Of a stretch of 5,947 bases of DNA, positions 4,797-5,947 are shown piece after piece (position 1 is the first letter of the stretch; every line of letters starts with the position of its first letter). The notes beneath the pieces were generated by a model. It did no database searches. It was not told the origin of the DNA and worked only from the letters and a program-made list of their open reading frames with translations. The stretch spans positions 1 to 5,947 of the forward strand of contig CALBNA010000172.1 of assembly GCA_937896205.1 (NCBI GenBank). The letters are read 5' to 3'. This DNA is from an uncultured Campylobacter sp. Lineage in GTDB: Bacteria > Campylobacterota > Campylobacteria > Campylobacterales > Campylobacteraceae. Position numbers and translations under genes: made by a program.

Positions 4797-5947
4797 CATA
4801 GTTTGCTAGTACCTTTTTGCCGTAGTCGCGGCTCTCGGCGAAGGGTACGAGCTCCATGGATAAAAACGGCTCATACTTACCTTCGTTAAAAAGGTCGCCT
4901 CGCTGAAGCATTTTCTTAGTAAAACCGATACCGCCGTTATACGCGTAAGCTACAAAAAGCGGATGGTAGAGGTATTTCTCCAAATAATTTAAGTGGTGGT
5001 CCGCAAATTTTAAGGCAAGGCGCGGATTAAACATATCGTCTTGATCGAAATTTGGGATCGCAAGCTCTTTTTTGCCGATGTGATTAGCCAAAAACGGCAT
5101 AAACTGCATCATACCAAGCGCATAAGAGGTCGAGATGACGGCCGGGATAAAGCGGCTCTCTTGCCTACCGATCGCGTAAAGAAGCGCTTTTCTAGTCGCG
5201 TTTACGTCCTCTAGCTCATCAGCAAACGGCATAACGAAGTAGCTATCCTTGTAGCCGCTTGCCTTTTCCATCAGGTAGGCATACTGGCCTAGCGTCTCTT
5301 TGGTGTTAAAGGTTTCAGAGTGTTTTGCGGCATCCTGCGCACTCATCTCTTTTATCATTTTAAATGTCTTTTGCCACAAAAACGGATCTTTTATGTCGTA
5401 GTCAGCTACCTTTTCTTTCGTAGGCGTCGGCGAGACGATGTTTGCGGCAGCACTTGCGCCCGTTAGCTCGTTTGCATAAAGCGTATAGATATTTACGTCG
5501 CGGCTTTGATTTAGCTTCTCAAGATAGATTGTATTTCTACTTAGTAGATACAGCCAAAACACGGCATTATCCTTGCGGTCTTGTCTCTCAAAGGCCGCCT
5601 CGGCTCTAGTAAAAAACCTAGCCGCGTCTTTTGGAGAATTTAACAAAACCGCATTAACGCCGAGCATAAAGGCATCCTTGCCGGCAAGCTCGGTTTCTTT
5701 TATTGCGAGAAAATTTTGCCTAAATTTGGCTAATTTCTTATCGATTATTAAATCGTTTGCTAGAGCGTGAAACTCTTTTTTAGCTGCGAGTAAATTTATA
5801 AAATTTACGTCAAATATCTTGTCGAATTTATCCTTGTGAGAGGACTGATTAAAATAGACCAAAAACGCGTCCGTATCGTTAAATTTGGCAAATTCGTCCT
5901 CGGGGTGCTTCTCGTTTAGCGAGCTCAAGCGCCAATAAAGAAGCGGA
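4702..5947 (-). CDS. slt: Soluble lytic murein transglycosylase, partial (5' end outside window)
   Basis: Periplasmic enzyme that cleaves the MurNAc-GlcNAc bond of peptidoglycan and forms 1,6-anhydro-MurNAc ends. The window holds the C-terminal 414 residues, numbered here from the first whole codon at 5944-5946. A TTG at 5928 could be taken as a start, but the frame stays open to the edge (PLLYWRL before it) and the fragment has no signal peptide, so the real start lies beyond 5947. The first ~240 residues are alpha-helical, like the superhelical U/L domain of Slt70. The catalytic domain follows: GRQESRF at 260-266 with catalytic Glu263 (codon 5158-5160), ALGMMQFMP at 276-284, AYNGG at 335-339, and ELVPFAESRDYGKKV at 365-379. 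This is the family 1 lytic transglycosylase motif set. After the fold ends, a tail of about 25 residues is encoded in DNA shared with the lipoprotein gene. It corresponds by position to C. jejuni Cj0843c. Confidence 0.94.
   Translation of the reverse strand, partial: PLLYWRLSSLNEKHPEDEFAKFNDTDAFLVYFNQSSHKDKFDKIFDVNFINLLAAKKEFHALANDLIIDKKLAKFRQNFLAIKETELAGKDAFMLGVNAVLLNSPKDAARFFTRAEAAFERQDRKDNAVFWLYLLSRNTIYLEKLNQSRDVNIYTLYANELTGASAAANIVSPTPTKEKVADYDIKDPFLWQKTFKMIKEMSAQDAAKHSETFNTKETLGQYAYLMEKASGYKDSYFVMPFADELEDVNATRKALLYAIGRQESRFIPAVISTSYALGMMQFMPFLANHIGKKELAIPNFDQDDMFNPRLALKFADHHLNYLEKYLYHPLFVAYAYNGGIGFTKKMLQRGDLFNEGKYEPFLSMELVPFAESRDYGKKVLANYVIYLRLLRSSTSISTLFESSKKPALTDKFRN

Noticed and set aside
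4797..4830. Search for a terminator after the lipoprotein stop
   Set aside because: No stable GC stem followed by T bases is visible; the DNA is slt coding sequence.
1..5947. Mobile element, CRISPR, phage or defence island
   Set aside because: No terminal inverted repeats, transposase, integrase or spaced repeats are present; the genes are packed core genes with uniform base use.

Overview
The window looks like core chromosome of a Campylobacter species (Campylobacterota). The evidence is the protein sequences, the very frequent AAATTT hexamer, the TGnTATAAT-type promoter without a clear -35 box, and a gene order that matches, from memory, C. jejuni Cj0837c to Cj0843c. Base composition is clearly richer in G+C than C. 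jejuni, by eye, with many GCG, CGC and CTC triplets. That suggests the C. rectus / C. showae / C. curvus / C. gracilis side of the genus; the species call is an inference. I see no mobile element, CRISPR array, tRNA or rRNA.

Layout. Positions 1-4200 carry one tightly packed minus-strand operon, read from right to left: mobB (molybdenum cofactor), fbp (fructose-1,6-bisphosphatase), a 70-residue four-cysteine protein, metG (methionyl-tRNA synthetase), and a GTG-started gene that runs off the left edge. The joins are a 4-base ATGA overlap (mobB/fbp), another ATGA overlap (fbp/small gene), a 17-base gap holding a good ribosome binding site (small gene/metG), and a 6-base in-frame gap (metG/last gene). 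A compact divergent promoter region at 4201-4301 drives this operon leftwards and a lipoprotein gene rightwards (4302-4796). The lipoprotein gene meets a soluble-type lytic transglycosylase gene (slt) tail to tail with 95 bases of overlap, and slt runs off the right edge. No gap between genes exceeds about 100 bases.

Functions. The operon joins unrelated housekeeping tasks: cofactor maturation for molybdoenzymes, gluconeogenesis and charging of tRNA-Met, plus two uncharacterised proteins. The leftmost gene has no complete ORF inside the window and is easy to miss. Its first ~95 residues resemble the UDP-substrate-binding N-terminal domain of MurE/MurF cell-wall ligases, but the ATP-binding loop that should follow is not recognisable. 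It and the four-cysteine protein are the best candidates for undescribed biology. At the right end, a peptidoglycan-cleaving enzyme sits against an outer-membrane-type lipoprotein gene with interlocked 3' ends.

Boundary corrections: fbp should start at 3721, not 3751. The slt gene does not start at the TTG at 5928; its frame stays open to the window edge.
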